Source of the DNA: Chryseobacterium caseinilyticum
Lineage (GTDB): Bacteria > Bacteroidota > Bacteroidia > Flavobacteriales > Weeksellaceae
Length of the DNA stretch: 64,000 bases
Direction: 5' to 3'
Assembly (NCBI RefSeq): GCF_014837145.1
Contig: NZ_JACYFS010000002.1
Span: forward strand, 124,001-188,000
Shown: in pieces, positions 24,659 to 33,408 of the stretch
Layout: each line of letters opens with the position of its first letter
Position numbering within the stretch: position 1 is the first letter of the stretch
The notes under the pieces: model-generated
Database searches by the model: none
Seen by the model: the letters and a program-made list of their open reading frames with translations, nothing else
What the model was told of the DNA's origin: nothing
Translations under genes and position numbers: made by a program

Positions 24659-25612
24659 ATGATAATTCACTTCATTTTGCCAGGCGAAACACTGGAAAAC
24701 ATTTCGAAAAGCATTGAGCTTGAAAATCCGGTTTACCTGAAAGAATTTCACAATTCACACTGTACGGCGTATGATTTCATCCATAATGATCTGATGCCAG
24801 GCAGAAAACTGCTTATTCCTGATATCAATAAAGTGAGTTTTTATAATTCAAAAAATGACGCACCTTTTAAACTTGCCAACCGCAATCCCATAATTGGTTT
24901 TAATCCCGAAAATCTTCAAAAAAGCTACAAAGTATCGGTTGTACAAACTTCTGAAACCGATGGAAAAAAGAAAGTTTCTGAATTTTCTTATACCATAAAT
25001 CTGGAGTGGAAAGGCAAAGTCGCAAACACACATTATTTTAATTTTTCAAAGAATGAAATTAGTGAGCAAAACCAGACAAAGATGTCTACGCTAGCCGCTG
25101 CGTGTACCCAAGCCCTTAATCCAATAGAATTAGCTGTCTCAGAAAGAGGAAATCTTCTTGAAGCAAAAATTAATGATGAGGTCAAACGAAATTTCAGTGA
25201 AATTAAATTGAATCTTGAAGATCAGTTTCCTGATCAATATGCCAAAATTTATCTGGATAAGTTTGAATTCAGTATCTCAAACCATCAGATATTTAATGAT
25301 AAAATGAATTCTGACTGGTTCTTAAAAACCTACTTTGCACAATTCAGACGGCATTTTAAGAACGGGAAATCAGAGTATCCGATTGTACTGTCGTATTTAC
25401 CAGTGACAATTATTCAGGAAGGGTTTCAGTACGATCATATTATTCTGAAATCTACTCTGAAAAATGCAGAAAATGATATGAAATTTACCTCAGAATATCA
25501 TCTTGATGCAGAAAACGGAATCATCCAAAACTATCATTTTACCCTTGTAGAAAGAGAGTTTGGAAGTTTGTACACAACGGTTTTTATAGCCAAAGAAACA
25601 GGAAAGTCGTAG
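24659..25612 (+). CDS. LysM-containing T6SS-associated protein, putative adaptor
   Basis: 317 residues, no signal peptide. Residues 1-60 form a LysM-like unit (ILPGETLENISKSIELENPV, then LMPGRKLLIPD). The remainder (about 80-315) shares layout with the proteins at 29301-30128 and 39515-40402: a long strand pair, then 'x-V-x-x-x-G-x-L-x-x-I-x-N' (here ELAVSERGNLLEAKINDEV), a helix of 50 residues and a final beta sheet. Because all three lie next to spike, tube or toxin genes, a role in loading effectors or tube parts is inferred. Its stop codon lies inside the first unit of the hcp operator. Confidence 0.55.
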   Translation: MIIHFILPGETLENISKSIELENPVYLKEFHNSHCTAYDFIHNDLMPGRKLLIPDINKVSFYNSKNDAPFKLANRNPIIGFNPENLQKSYKVSVVQTSETDGKKKVSEFSYTINLEWKGKVANTHYFNFSKNEISEQNQTKMSTLAAACTQALNPIELAVSERGNLLEAKINDEVKRNFSEIKLNLEDQFPDQYAKIYLDKFEFSISNHQIFNDKMNSDWFLKTYFAQFRRHFKNGKSEYPIVLSYLPVTIIQEGFQYDHIILKSTLKNAENDMKFTSEYHLDAENGIIQNYHFTLVEREFGSLYTTVFIAKETGKS

Positions 25613-25643
25613 TTCTACTACACAAAATCGTAGAATTACTACA
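25607..25643 (+). promoter_or_regulatory. Paired operator-like repeat before the first hcp gene
   Basis: Two imperfect copies of TCGTAGttCTACTACA (25607-25622) and TCGTAGaaTTACTACA (25628-25643) start exactly 21 bases apart, two helical turns. The first overlaps the stop codon of the preceding gene. The same arrangement occurs before the second hcp gene at the same distance (85 bases) from its -7 element. Confidence 0.65.
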
Positions 25644-25691
25644 AAATCTGAGATTTTCAATTTTCAGGATTAATTATTAAAAATGTGGTTA

Positions 25692-25699
25692 TATCTTTG
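25692..25699 (+). promoter_or_regulatory. -7 element of the first hcp gene
   Basis: TATCTTTG matches TAnnTTTG. No TTG/TTTG -33 element is found at the right distance, which suggests the promoter needs an activator bound at the upstream paired repeat. Confidence 0.6.
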
Positions 25700-25752
25700 G
25701 AATACCAAAAACAACAAATCACAAGGTATTAATTTCTAAAAATTTACAAGTT

Positions 25753-26157
25753 ATGGCACTTAATTCAAGAGGAATCTTAAAATTCAACGGAGGCGAAGGT
25801 CAAAAATTATTAAAGTTAAACTACAGCGTTTCGAGATCAACGGACGTTTCAGGTAGAGTAGCGTCAGATCCTTCAAATGCTTTAATCAGAGTGACTGTCG
25901 AAGCTACAGAAAAGTCTGACATCTTAGAGTCTTTACTTAACGGAAAATACAAGCCGACAACAGGCGAAATCACTTTCAATAAATCTCACGAAGAAGGAAC
26001 ATTGATCACTTTAAACTGGGAAAATGGTTACGTTATTCAGCACGAAGTAGATTTTGACGGTACTGATGAAAACTCAATGTACATCAGTTTCGTTATCAGT
26101 GCAGAGCAAATTAATTACGGTAATTCTGCTTACGAAGGTCTTTGGCCGTCAGCATAA
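25753..26157 (+). CDS. tssD: T6SS tube protein TssD (Hcp), copy 1
   Basis: 134-residue Hcp-type protein that stacks as hexamer rings to form the secreted tube. It follows the Bacteroidota Hcp pattern: the N-terminal strand ALNSRGILKFNGGEGQKLLK, SVSRSTDVSGRVASDPS, the strand ALIRVTVEATEKSDILESLL with the helix, then LNWENGYVIQHEVDFDGT and a C-terminal NYGNSAYEGLWPSA. The protein differs from copy 2 at a single residue pair (FVIS versus FIVS). Two promoters with matching operators serve the two copies. A terminator directly follows. Confidence 0.93.
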   Translation: MALNSRGILKFNGGEGQKLLKLNYSVSRSTDVSGRVASDPSNALIRVTVEATEKSDILESLLNGKYKPTTGEITFNKSHEEGTLITLNWENGYVIQHEVDFDGTDENSMYISFVISAEQINYGNSAYEGLWPSA

Positions 26158-26196
26158 AAAAAGAAATCATCAGAGTTTTATAGTTATTAAGGGAAG

Positions 26197-26228
26197 AAGA
26201 TCGCCAGATTCGTTTGGCGGTCTTTTTA
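26197..26228 (+). terminator. Rho-independent terminator of hcp copy 1
   Basis: AAGATCGCCA pairs with TGGCGGTCTT (one G-T) around an 8-base loop, then T-rich sequence. Confidence 0.85.
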
Positions 26229-26387
26229 TTTTTAAATTCAGGGATAAGGATTGAAAATTTTATTTATATGAGAAAGTTTTAGATCAAATTTAAAGCAGAT
26301 AATTTTAAAATTTTATTATAATCGTTGGTAATTTTTCGATTAATTTATTTGTACTAAAATTAGATAATGCTTAGATATCATTTCCAG

Positions 26388-26424
26388 TCGTAATTCTACT
26401 ACATAAAATCGTAGAACTACTACA
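26388..26424 (+). promoter_or_regulatory. Paired operator-like repeat before the second hcp gene
   Basis: TCGTAATTCTACTACA (26388-26403) and TCGTAGAACTACTACA (26409-26424), again 21 bases apart and 85 bases upstream of the -7 element. The surrounding intergenic DNA differs from that of copy 1, so the elements are kept by selection rather than being merely part of a recent copy. Confidence 0.65.
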
Positions 26425-26472
26425 AATTTTAAAATAATCGTCAAAAATTTTAATTACATTAAAATCACTGCT

Positions 26473-26480
26473 TATCTTTG
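26473..26480 (+). promoter_or_regulatory. -7 element of the second hcp gene
   Basis: TATCTTTG, identical to that of copy 1, with no visible -33 element. Confidence 0.6.
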
Positions 26481-26527
26481 AGTATCAGAATCATTTACAA
26501 AATATTAATCTTTAAAATTTACTCATC

Positions 26528-26932
26528 ATGGCACTTAATTCAAGAGGAATCTTAAAATTCAACGGAGGCGAAGGACAAAAATTACTAAAGCTGAACTACA
26601 GCGTATCCAGATCTACAGACGTTTCAGGTCGTGTGGCCTCAGATCCTTCCAACGCACTAATCAGAGTAACTGTAGAAGCTACAGAAAAGTCTGACATCTT
26701 AGAGTCTTTACTTAACGGAAAATACAAGCCGACAACAGGCGAAATCACTTTCAATAAATCTCACGAAGAAGGAACTCTGATTACTTTGAACTGGGAAAAC
26801 GGATATGTTATTCAGCATGAAGTGGATTTTGACGGAACAGATGAAAACTCAATGTACATCAGTTTCATAGTAAGTGCAGAGCAGATCAATTATGGTAATT
26901 CTGCTTACGAAGGTCTTTGGCCATCAGCTTAA
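26528..26932 (+). CDS. tssD: T6SS tube protein TssD (Hcp), copy 2
   Basis: 134 residues, virtually the same protein as copy 1; only the pair VI/IV near residue 116 differs. The DNA shows scattered synonymous changes (for example in the codons for KLNYSVSRS), plus long identical blocks, as expected for an older duplication kept uniform by gene conversion. It has its own operator and promoter and leads into vgrG through a hairpin. Two highly expressed copies would meet the need for hundreds of Hcp subunits per tube. Confidence 0.93.
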   Translation: MALNSRGILKFNGGEGQKLLKLNYSVSRSTDVSGRVASDPSNALIRVTVEATEKSDILESLLNGKYKPTTGEITFNKSHEEGTLITLNWENGYVIQHEVDFDGTDENSMYISFIVSAEQINYGNSAYEGLWPSA

Positions 26933-26966
26933 CTTTACAGATCGGTCAGAATCGAAATTAACTTTC

Positions 26967-27003
26967 GCAGAATAGCATGTCTCAGTAAGGCAGGCTATTC
27001 TGC
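26967..27003 (+). terminator. Hairpin between hcp copy 2 and vgrG (partial terminator)
   Basis: GCAGAATAGC and its exact complement GCTATTCTGC enclose 17 bases; few T follow. Probably a weak terminator or mRNA-end stabiliser that lowers vgrG expression below that of hcp. Confidence 0.5.
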
Positions 27004-27085
27004 TGTTTCCTGAAAGCAGGGAAATTACAATTTGATTTCAGTCTCTTTCAGAGAATACTTACACAATTCACAAATAGAAAATTAT

Positions 27086-29299
27086 ATGTTTCAGGATCAA
27101 AACACACCAAAACCAAAAGTGCCGGCTAACTTACAAAATCCGGAAACTTTAAAATCAGTACAGAATTTTGCCCAAACTGAACTTACCGACAAGGCTGGAA
27201 AAAAACTTGAAAAAGCAAATCAGAAAATTTCCAAGGTAAAAAATGTAGCCGGATCAGCAAACAATGCTGCTAATATGTTCAGTAATCAACTCATTCCATC
27301 CAATAACAGCATGACTGTAGCGGATAAACTATGGGCTAATCAACCGACATCAAAAATTCTGAATGCCAATGCAATACCCACAAGCCAGATTCTCGGAATC
27401 AACAGAGTTGTAAAACTAGAAGTTGTAATTGAGGGAAAAGAAATTACGCACTTCAAACATTTTAAACTTAATCAAAGTGCTGTGAAGCATCACAATTTCA
27501 GCCTTACCTTGGCACATGATACATTAGGTGGTACAGAAAATCATAATCTGGAAGATGCCCAGAATTTTTTAGGAAAAAGATTAACTGTAATTTTCAAATA
27601 TAAAGATGTCACAGATGGTCCCGAAAGAAATTTCGTAGGGGTCATCACATCAGTTGGTTTCAGTCAGGATAAGGGAAGTCTTGGCAATATTGTTCTTAAT
27701 GGGTACAGTCCCACAGTACTTTTAGACGCAGCACCTCATATTCAGAGTTTCGGAGGAGCTCAGAAGATCAGCTTAAACAGCATTGCTGATCAGGTAATTC
27801 AGGAAGGTCTGGGCGGAAGCAAATTTGATTTCAGGGTTGACGCTCAGTACGGAGAAGTTTCCTATAGCTCGCAGTATGAAGAGACCCACTATAATTATTT
27901 AGCCAGAATCGCCGAAGCATATGGAGAACAGTTTTTCTATGACGGCGAAGTTCTACACTTTGGTAAGCTTCCTCCTCAGGAAGAATCTGTGAAGCTAATC
28001 TACGGAAGTAGTGTCACAGATGTTCAGATTACCATGCAGGCGCAGCACGTAAAACCTTCGTTCTATGGCTACAACAGCAGTAAAAATGAAAAACTGACTA
28101 CCGGAGATTCCAAAATAAATCATGTTTCTGATATTGCCAGAAGAGCTTACGAAATATCAGAAAAAACCTTTACCACTCCCTCGCTCAGAATAGCACCCAT
28201 CAAAGCTTCATCATCCATGGATATTGATGCATCTCAAAAAGGTGCAGCCGGCAGCAAAGCCTCAAGTGTATTTGTAACGTCGGGCAGTACAACTGTACCA
28301 TTTCTCTATCCCGGATGTCCCGCAGATATTGAAATGCGAAAATCGGACAGCAACCAGACTTCTTATTTTACAAAATTGCTCATCACAGAGGTTACACATG
28401 AAGTAGATGCGCGGGGTTATTACACCGGAAATTTTGAAGCAATAGCTGCCGACTCCGGTTACATTCCAAGACCTGAATTTGAGAGTCCCAAGGCTGATGC
28501 ACAGTTTGCTAAAGTAATTTCCAATACAGATCCTATGAATCAAGGAAGAGTGCAGGTTCAGTTTGACTGGCAAAATGGTCAGGATACTTCAGAATTTATC
28601 CGAGTAATGACGCCTGATGCGGGAGGAAGTGATAAAGTGAGCAAAAACAGAGGATTCATGGCGATTCCTGAAGTGGGAGATCAGGTGGTTGTGAATTTTG
28701 TACATCAGCATCCCGACAGGCCTTTCGTAATGGGCGGAATGTTTCATGGTGGAGTTGGCGGTGGCGGAGGCGCTGGGAATAATATTAAAAGTTTGAGCAG
28801 CAGAAGCGGTAATAAACTGGAATTGGATGATGGAGCGGGCTCAGTTTTCCTTACAGATCAGGGCGGTGCCAATATGAAATTTGACGGTGCGGGAAATGCA
28901 ACGACTAATGCTAATAACAATAAAACAGTAACTGTAGGAAATAATAATACGGTAAATGTAGGAGCTGTAAGCGCGATTAATGTCGGAGGAAAAGAAGGTG
29001 GCGGTGCAAATTCTATGTTGAAAATGGATAATGCCGGAAATATTACCCTTGAATGTGATACCAACATTACGATTAAAACTGGAAGCAGCTCTATAACACT
29101 TACTACTGCCGGTGATATTACAATTGAGGGGCTTAACGTAAAGGTTATAGGAAAAACCACCACCGAACTAGGTAAGGCATCAGCAAATCCGGGAATTAAA
29201 ATCGATGCAGATATTAATATAAAAGCTGCCAAAATAAATTCTTCTTCTTCAGGACCGACAAACATAAAAGGTGCCGATGTTGAAATTAATAAAGGATAA
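27086..29299 (+). CDS. vgrG: T6SS spike protein VgrG (TssI)
   Basis: 737 residues from the ATG at 27086; a TTG 18 codons earlier is in frame but has no family support. Order of parts: N-terminal variable region (1-100), gp27-like region (RVVKLEVVIEGKEITHFKHF, NFSLTLAHDTLGGTE, HYNYLARIAEAYGEQFFYDG), gp5 OB-fold (AKVISNTDPMNQGRVQVQF, FMAIPEVGDQVVVNFVH, HPDRPFVMGGMFHG at about 470-560) and the C-terminal triple-stranded beta-helix of short repeats (TVGNNNTVNVGAVSAINVGG). No toxic extension after the helix. It forms the trimeric puncturing spike. Confidence 0.93.
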   Translation: MFQDQNTPKPKVPANLQNPETLKSVQNFAQTELTDKAGKKLEKANQKISKVKNVAGSANNAANMFSNQLIPSNNSMTVADKLWANQPTSKILNANAIPTSQILGINRVVKLEVVIEGKEITHFKHFKLNQSAVKHHNFSLTLAHDTLGGTENHNLEDAQNFLGKRLTVIFKYKDVTDGPERNFVGVITSVGFSQDKGSLGNIVLNGYSPTVLLDAAPHIQSFGGAQKISLNSIADQVIQEGLGGSKFDFRVDAQYGEVSYSSQYEETHYNYLARIAEAYGEQFFYDGEVLHFGKLPPQEESVKLIYGSSVTDVQITMQAQHVKPSFYGYNSSKNEKLTTGDSKINHVSDIARRAYEISEKTFTTPSLRIAPIKASSSMDIDASQKGAAGSKASSVFVTSGSTTVPFLYPGCPADIEMRKSDSNQTSYFTKLLITEVTHEVDARGYYTGNFEAIAADSGYIPRPEFESPKADAQFAKVISNTDPMNQGRVQVQFDWQNGQDTSEFIRVMTPDAGGSDKVSKNRGFMAIPEVGDQVVVNFVHQHPDRPFVMGGMFHGGVGGGGGAGNNIKSLSSRSGNKLELDDGAGSVFLTDQGGANMKFDGAGNATTNANNNKTVTVGNNNTVNVGAVSAINVGGKEGGGANSMLKMDNAGNITLECDTNITIKTGSSSITLTTAGDITIEGLNVKVIGKTTTELGKASANPGIKIDADINIKAAKINSSSSGPTNIKGADVEINKG

Positions 29300-29300
29300 A

Positions 29301-30128
29301 ATGTGGAATACTGATGATCAAATTGTAAGTTCAAGAAATTTTATCCTTCTTCGTGAAGAGCGAAGCCAATTTCAGGGATTGAGAAATGAAAATTTTGTAG
29401 AAATTCACTTGAAAGCATCTGCATACAAAGGTGAAAATGACGCTTACCGTTTTTCTGTTGAAATAAGTTCATTTAAGCAAAGCAATGCAAATGGTATGTT
29501 TAAATGGGTTGGTGATCTGCATGAACTTCGTGGGAAAATTGTTTTTTCACTTGACGAAAATGGGCAGCTCGGAAAAATTCATAATCTGGATGATATTCAG
29601 ATGAAATGGCAGGATTTAAAACCTAAAATATTTCTAAGACATAGAGATGAACGATACAAAGGTCTTTTAATTTCCGGAGTCGAAGAATTGTTGGAGGATG
29701 ATGAGCGGCTTTCCAATGCACTGCGCTATTCACAGCCATATCAGTTATTATTTCCGGGAATTCAGAACAAAGAATTTAGAAAAAATGAGGTAGTAAAAGG
29801 ATATCGTGAGATACCCAACTTTATTGCTGCCAAGAATATCCCGATCATTACTGACGAAGTGCTTACAGAAACTGATGATGGTAAATATGAAATTAATGTA
29901 ACGGGAAGAATAGACGAAGAAAAATTTGAGCAGAATAAAGTGACAGCAATGCTCAGAATTCTGAAAAACCGTCCCCGCGTTCCCACGATGGTGGAATTGA
30001 AATATATGGAAAGATATCTGCTTGAAGACTGGCCCTGGAGCTCACAAAGCATGTGTATGAGTCTGGTACAGATACCTGGTTCTCTGTATTATGAAGAAAA
30101 AAACATACTCAAAATGATTGCAGGATGA
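29301..30128 (+). CDS. Putative T6SS adaptor downstream of vgrG
   Basis: 275 residues, starting one base after the vgrG stop. No signal peptide. The middle (about 75-130) reads ELRGKIVFSLDENGQLGKI, HNLDDIQMKWQDLKPKIFL, the same arrangement as in 24659-25612 and 39515-40402 (strand, 'NGxLxxI', then a helix with W). It ends with beta strands (TGRIDEEKF, VPTMVELKYMERYLL) containing paired Trp. Genes right behind vgrG usually encode effector-loading adaptors, and this one lies between vgrG and a PAAR-like toxin; that function is inferred, as the sequence is not DUF4123 or DUF1795 as far as I can see. Confidence 0.6.
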   Translation: MWNTDDQIVSSRNFILLREERSQFQGLRNENFVEIHLKASAYKGENDAYRFSVEISSFKQSNANGMFKWVGDLHELRGKIVFSLDENGQLGKIHNLDDIQMKWQDLKPKIFLRHRDERYKGLLISGVEELLEDDERLSNALRYSQPYQLLFPGIQNKEFRKNEVVKGYREIPNFIAAKNIPIITDEVLTETDDGKYEINVTGRIDEEKFEQNKVTAMLRILKNRPRVPTMVELKYMERYLLEDWPWSSQSMCMSLVQIPGSLYYEEKNILKMIAG

Positions 30129-30391
30129 TCTATTTATTAGAAGATATAGTATTTCAGAATGATCGCTATTTTCTGTTGTTTTCTGAAAATGAAGCAACAG
30201 AATTGGTAGATTTTCCGGGAGAGAAATACATCATCACTGAGCACGAATGCATCGGAAAGTTTTATCATTGTGAAATTTCACAAATTTTAAAATTCCCGGA
30301 TAAAATTGTTTTAGAAACTAAAGAAAATCTAAACAATGCTGAAAATAAATTCAGAAGAAGTAAAGTTGTACAAATAGCCACCTCCATATAA
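30125..30391 (+). CDS. Small protein of unknown function in the vgrG operon
   Basis: 88 residues; its ATG overlaps the previous stop (ATGA), so it is translationally coupled. The first half is strand-rich (YLLEDIVFQNDRYFLLFSEN), the second half strand and helix (KFYHCEISQILKFPDKIVLE). The gene ends 9 bases before the PAAR-like toxin gene. A role as a chaperone for that toxin is possible from position only. Confidence 0.55.
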   Translation: MIYLLEDIVFQNDRYFLLFSENEATELVDFPGEKYIITEHECIGKFYHCEISQILKFPDKIVLETKENLNNAENKFRRSKVVQIATSI

Positions 30392-30400
30392 CACAACACT

Positions 30401-31927
30401 ATGGCAAAAAAGTATGTACCAGAAGGGGCTTTTACGGCTTGTAACAAAGGTACAAGTCCTTCTACCCTTAGAGTGAGCAATAATAAGAGCACTACAATAT
30501 ACAGTGTTCCTATGGCTACAGAATTAGATTTTCTTCCTTTTTTCAATCTGAAACCTATGGGTTTTTGTTCCAGCCCAATGAAGTGGATGACCGGAATTAC
30601 CTGTCTGCCAACGGTAACGGGATGGCAACAGCCAAAAGATGGAGTAAAAATAAATGGGAGCAGAATGCTTTTGGAAGATTCCTATTGTGATTGTATATTT
30701 GGTGGGAAAATAAATATCTTTTTCGACAGAGCCGCAGCAGTCTCTTTCGGTTTAGGAGAAGGAAAAATGCCTTCGGAATACATTAAAGAAGGCTTTGACT
30801 GGCTGGAGCAAAAAAACAAGGAGTCACGCGAAGCCCGCGACAGCTTTTTACCCGACTGGATGAAACCCGTAACCGGAGTTTCTGACTGGATGAATGATCT
30901 CGGAACCGGTCTAGTAGAGGGAGCCGTAAATGGCGTCGTAGGCTTAGGTGAAACACTTTATCAGGTGGGGCAGGATCCTGTGGGAACGGCCGAAGCTTTA
31001 GGCGGAATGATAAAAGATGGTGCTACAGCAGCCTGGGAAGGTGCAGGAAATGCCTACGACTGGGCAAGCAAAGGAGAAAACTGGAACAATGCCGCAGAAG
31101 GAGCCTGGAACTGGGCAAGTGACGGACAAAATTGGGTGGATGCCGGCAATGCTACTGTACAAGGTGTTAAAGATGCCGGAAATTGGGTGGCACAAAACCC
31201 GAGAAAAATAGGAACGACTGTTGGTGAATTTATACCTGATGCTGTCGCAGCGGCCTACACAGCTGGAGGCTCTTTGGCAGTAACAGGAGCAAAAGTAGCC
31301 GGAAAAGAGGTTTTGGAAGAAGCCGGAGAACGTGTAGTAAGAGAAGCATTAGAAGAGGGGGCGGAAAAAGCAGGTAAAGAAACTTTAGAAGCAGGTGCAA
31401 AACGTAGTACTGCTGAAGTCTTGGAGCAACTGGCAAAGAAGGAAGGTGGAGATATTGCGAAAGTTACTGATGGAGCTGTAGATGATATTGCTGGATTGGC
31501 TAATAAAAAGCCATCATACAAAATTGGTGAAAGTGATGGAGGTCCGGGAACATGGGAAAATAGACATTCTCCTAAAAAAGGAGCAGATTATCAAAAGAAA
31601 ACAACAGGTGCACCTGATGACACTGAATATGTTGTGAAAACAGATAAGATGAAAAGCGGTGAGAAGAAATTTGATGGTTATGATCCTGAGACAAACAGCT
31701 TACAAGATTCTAAGGATTGGGATAAATGGCCACCCAAAGGAGATAGTGATTGGGCGAGAAGAAGAAGGCAGCAAATGCTTGATTCGGCGAGAAAAGATGC
31801 TGAGATAGCTCAGGAAGCGGGTTCAAAACTTGAATGGCATGTACCTACTCAAGCAAAAGCCGATGAACTGGCAGATTTATTTGATGATGCCAATATAGAT
31901 ATCGATGTCATTGTTGTACCAAAATAA
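30401..31927 (+). CDS. PAAR-like (DUF4280) effector with C-terminal Tox-REase-5 nuclease
   Basis: 508 residues. About 1-115: DUF4280 PAAR-like tip (EGAFTACNKGTSPSTLRVSN, MGFCSSPMKWM, GITCLPTVTGWQ, CDCIFGGKINIFFD), attaching it to VgrG. About 115-285: a region of Trp/Gly-rich helices (YDWASKGENWNNAAEGAWNW). About 285-360: an Ala/Glu/Lys helix (EVLEEAGERVVREALEEGAE). About 385-508: Tox-REase-5, a PD-(D/E)XK-fold DNase: KKFDGYDPETN supplies the first Asp, then LQDSKDW the D-x-K, followed by the conserved AEIAQEAGSKLEWHVPTQAK and the C-terminal DIDVIVVPK. No stop or frameshift, so this is the live copy in the array. The next gene encodes its probable immunity protein. Confidence 0.87.
   Translation: MAKKYVPEGAFTACNKGTSPSTLRVSNNKSTTIYSVPMATELDFLPFFNLKPMGFCSSPMKWMTGITCLPTVTGWQQPKDGVKINGSRMLLEDSYCDCIFGGKINIFFDRAAAVSFGLGEGKMPSEYIKEGFDWLEQKNKESREARDSFLPDWMKPVTGVSDWMNDLGTGLVEGAVNGVVGLGETLYQVGQDPVGTAEALGGMIKDGATAAWEGAGNAYDWASKGENWNNAAEGAWNWASDGQNWVDAGNATVQGVKDAGNWVAQNPRKIGTTVGEFIPDAVAAAYTAGGSLAVTGAKVAGKEVLEEAGERVVREALEEGAEKAGKETLEAGAKRSTAEVLEQLAKKEGGDIAKVTDGAVDDIAGLANKKPSYKIGESDGGPGTWENRHSPKKGADYQKKTTGAPDDTEYVVKTDKMKSGEKKFDGYDPETNSLQDSKDWDKWPPKGDSDWARRRRQQMLDSARKDAEIAQEAGSKLEWHVPTQAKADELADLFDDANIDIDVIVVPK
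31151..31680 (+). repeat. Conserved effector linker/toxin front, repeated at 33426-33966
   Basis: DNA encoding the helix-rich linker and the first part of the nuclease domain is repeated about 2.3 kb downstream at very high identity, from the Ala/Glu helix to the FDGY codons. After that the two copies diverge abruptly. This is the pattern of a toxin-tip exchange by recombination in the shared part. Confidence 0.8.
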
Positions 31928-33325
31928 TTGAAATTGAAATGGAAAAAATAAAATTAATTTCTCGTTTGACTAACCGAGAAATGACAGCGCAAGAATTTAT
32001 TGATTACTGCAAAAAAATTATTGTTAATCTAAAGATTACTTTTCCTTACCTTGAAGTAATCTCGACTTGGGATGAATCTACAAATTCTAAGTTTTATTTT
32101 GATAATAATCTATCAGATTTTAATGGTCAAAATTTAAAGAGAGTCTTAATATATAATGAAGCTGAGGATGTGTTTTTGAATGATGATCAAAGCGATAAAG
32201 ATCTGTATAGTTATTCAAAAAGCTGGATAGGTTTTAATTCATTATTATATTTAAGTAAGGATAAGAACGAAAGCAGTGATCTCTCAATTAATATAACACA
32301 AGGAGCTTGCAACAGTGATAAGACTGCTTTAATTAATATTGAATTCTCTGACGACTTTATAAAAAGTATTACGAAGGAGTTTGTTATAAAACTAGTAGAG
32401 TCATTAGAAAAAACAGATGACTTATACTATGCAGTTATCATTTCTAATGAATTGAGAAGAAAGGTTAAGCAGAGTGGACAAAATCTTTGGATTGGTTATT
32501 TTACCTACTTTAACAATAAACTGGCAGAAAATTATTTTGAAAACATCAATATCATAAATTTAAGTAAGGGAGTGCTAATATATTTAAGTGATAAAATTGA
32601 ATTATCTGCTCTAAATGTAAATAAAGCACTTGAAATAAGGGATATTCTGGGAAATGAACTTCTTAATTATAATCCTTAGTTTATACTGTACCTAGCTAAT
32701 TTTTAAATGATTTGTAACCGTGATAATATTACCAGCAAAATTATTGAAAGATTTGAACTTGCTGAAGTAAGCAATTGTTTTTAATAATAAAATCAATTAA
32801 AATGTTTAACAAATTTATAGAAAAATATCCTCATTATAATGTTCAAGATACTCCGACAGAAGATTTAATTAGCAAATATAAAGGATCAGTTCCAGATGAA
32901 ATTATTAATATATGGAATAATTATGGTTTTGGTTCTTTTATGAACTCATTCCTGAAAATAGTTAATCCTGATGAATATAAAGAATTGTTAGATTTTTCCT
33001 ATACATCTGTATATCCAAACCCAATAGTTTTATTTATCACTGGACTGGCCGATTTGATAATTTGGGAAAACAATTACCTTATTGTGCTTGATTATAGACA
33101 TGGCTTATCTAAAGTTTTGGAATCTGGTTTTGAATATTTTTTTGAGGATTTAAAAGATGAGGAGTTTATTGATGCTGATTTGTTAGGAAAAAACTTTTAC
33201 ACCGCAAAAGAGATGCTTGGAGATCTAAATTTTGATGAGTGTTTTGGTTATGTTCCTTTATTAGGCTTAGGAGGACCAGAGAAAGCTGAGAATTTAGAAA
33301 AAGTAAAACTTAAAGAACATATCTC
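31795..33325 (+). repeat. Segment duplicated at 41746-43128
   Basis: The end of the nuclease toxin, its immunity gene and the Tdi1-like immunity gene, with all spacers, recur about 9.9 kb downstream. The second copy has lost about 190 bases over the immunity start and shows scattered point changes. Confidence 0.85.
31939..32679 (+). CDS. Immunity protein for the Tox-REase-5 effector (Imm52-like)
   Basis: 246 residues, no signal peptide, cytoplasmic, starting 11 bases after the effector stop. The order of elements (MTAQEFIDYCKKIIVNLK at the start, SKSWIGFNSLLYLSKDKN, LSINITQGACNSDKTALINI, NLWIGYFTYFNNKLAENY, GVLIYLSDKIEL) resembles the Imm52 family, which pairs with Tox-REase-5; the name rests on that pairing and my memory. 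It has two relatives in this window: a divergent one at 34254-34976 (same layout, behind a second Tox-REase-5 module) and a truncated near-identical one at 41889-42490. Confidence 0.7.
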   Translation: MEKIKLISRLTNREMTAQEFIDYCKKIIVNLKITFPYLEVISTWDESTNSKFYFDNNLSDFNGQNLKRVLIYNEAEDVFLNDDQSDKDLYSYSKSWIGFNSLLYLSKDKNESSDLSINITQGACNSDKTALINIEFSDDFIKSITKEFVIKLVESLEKTDDLYYAVIISNELRRKVKQSGQNLWIGYFTYFNNKLAENYFENINIINLSKGVLIYLSDKIELSALNVNKALEIRDILGNELLNYNP

Positions 33326-33359
33326 TATCATAGTTCAAACATTGGGAAAAATAAAATAA
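32802..33359 (+). CDS. GAD-like/Tdi1-type immunity protein
   Basis: 185 residues from the ATG at 32802 (an upstream TTG at 32775 is less likely). The first part, MFNKFIEKYPHYN and SVPDEIINIWNNYGFGSFMN, is typical of GAD-like domain proteins, and the final GYVPLLGLGGPEKAENLEKV with a terminal LKEHISIIVQTLG matches the end of T6SS immunity protein Tdi1 (DUF1851 type), which protects against the DNase Tde. No cognate toxin stands directly upstream, so it may guard against foreign toxins. A second copy at 42611-43174 has a different tail. Confidence 0.75.
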   Translation: MFNKFIEKYPHYNVQDTPTEDLISKYKGSVPDEIINIWNNYGFGSFMNSFLKIVNPDEYKELLDFSYTSVYPNPIVLFITGLADLIIWENNYLIVLDYRHGLSKVLESGFEYFFEDLKDEEFIDADLLGKNFYTAKEMLGDLNFDECFGYVPLLGLGGPEKAENLEKVKLKEHISIIVQTLGKIK

Positions 33360-33360
33360 A

Positions 33361-33384
33361 AAAAACCGCCTTGAGTGGTTTTTG
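33361..33384 (+). terminator. Terminator after the Tdi1-like gene
   Basis: AAAAACCGC pairs with GTGGTTTTT around CTTGA, followed by T-rich sequence. Confidence 0.7.
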
Positions 33385-33408
33385 TTTTAAAAATGATTAT
33401 TTAAAGTC

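Noticed and set aside
25600..26430. The GTAGTTCTACTAC repeats as attachment sites of a mobile element
   Set aside because: They are imperfect, paired with fixed 21-base phasing, and positioned at a constant distance from two promoters; no integrase or element lies between them, only one hcp gene.
27032..27085. TTG at 27032 as the vgrG start
   Set aside because: The extra 18 residues have no counterpart in VgrG proteins, and an ATG at 27086 follows an A/T-rich leader of the usual kind.
31230..31521. Minus-strand frames rich in Leu/Pro/Ser opposite the toxin linker
   Set aside because: They arise from the repetitive Ala/Glu-coding DNA of the plus-strand effector and recur identically opposite the orphan module at 33387-33807.
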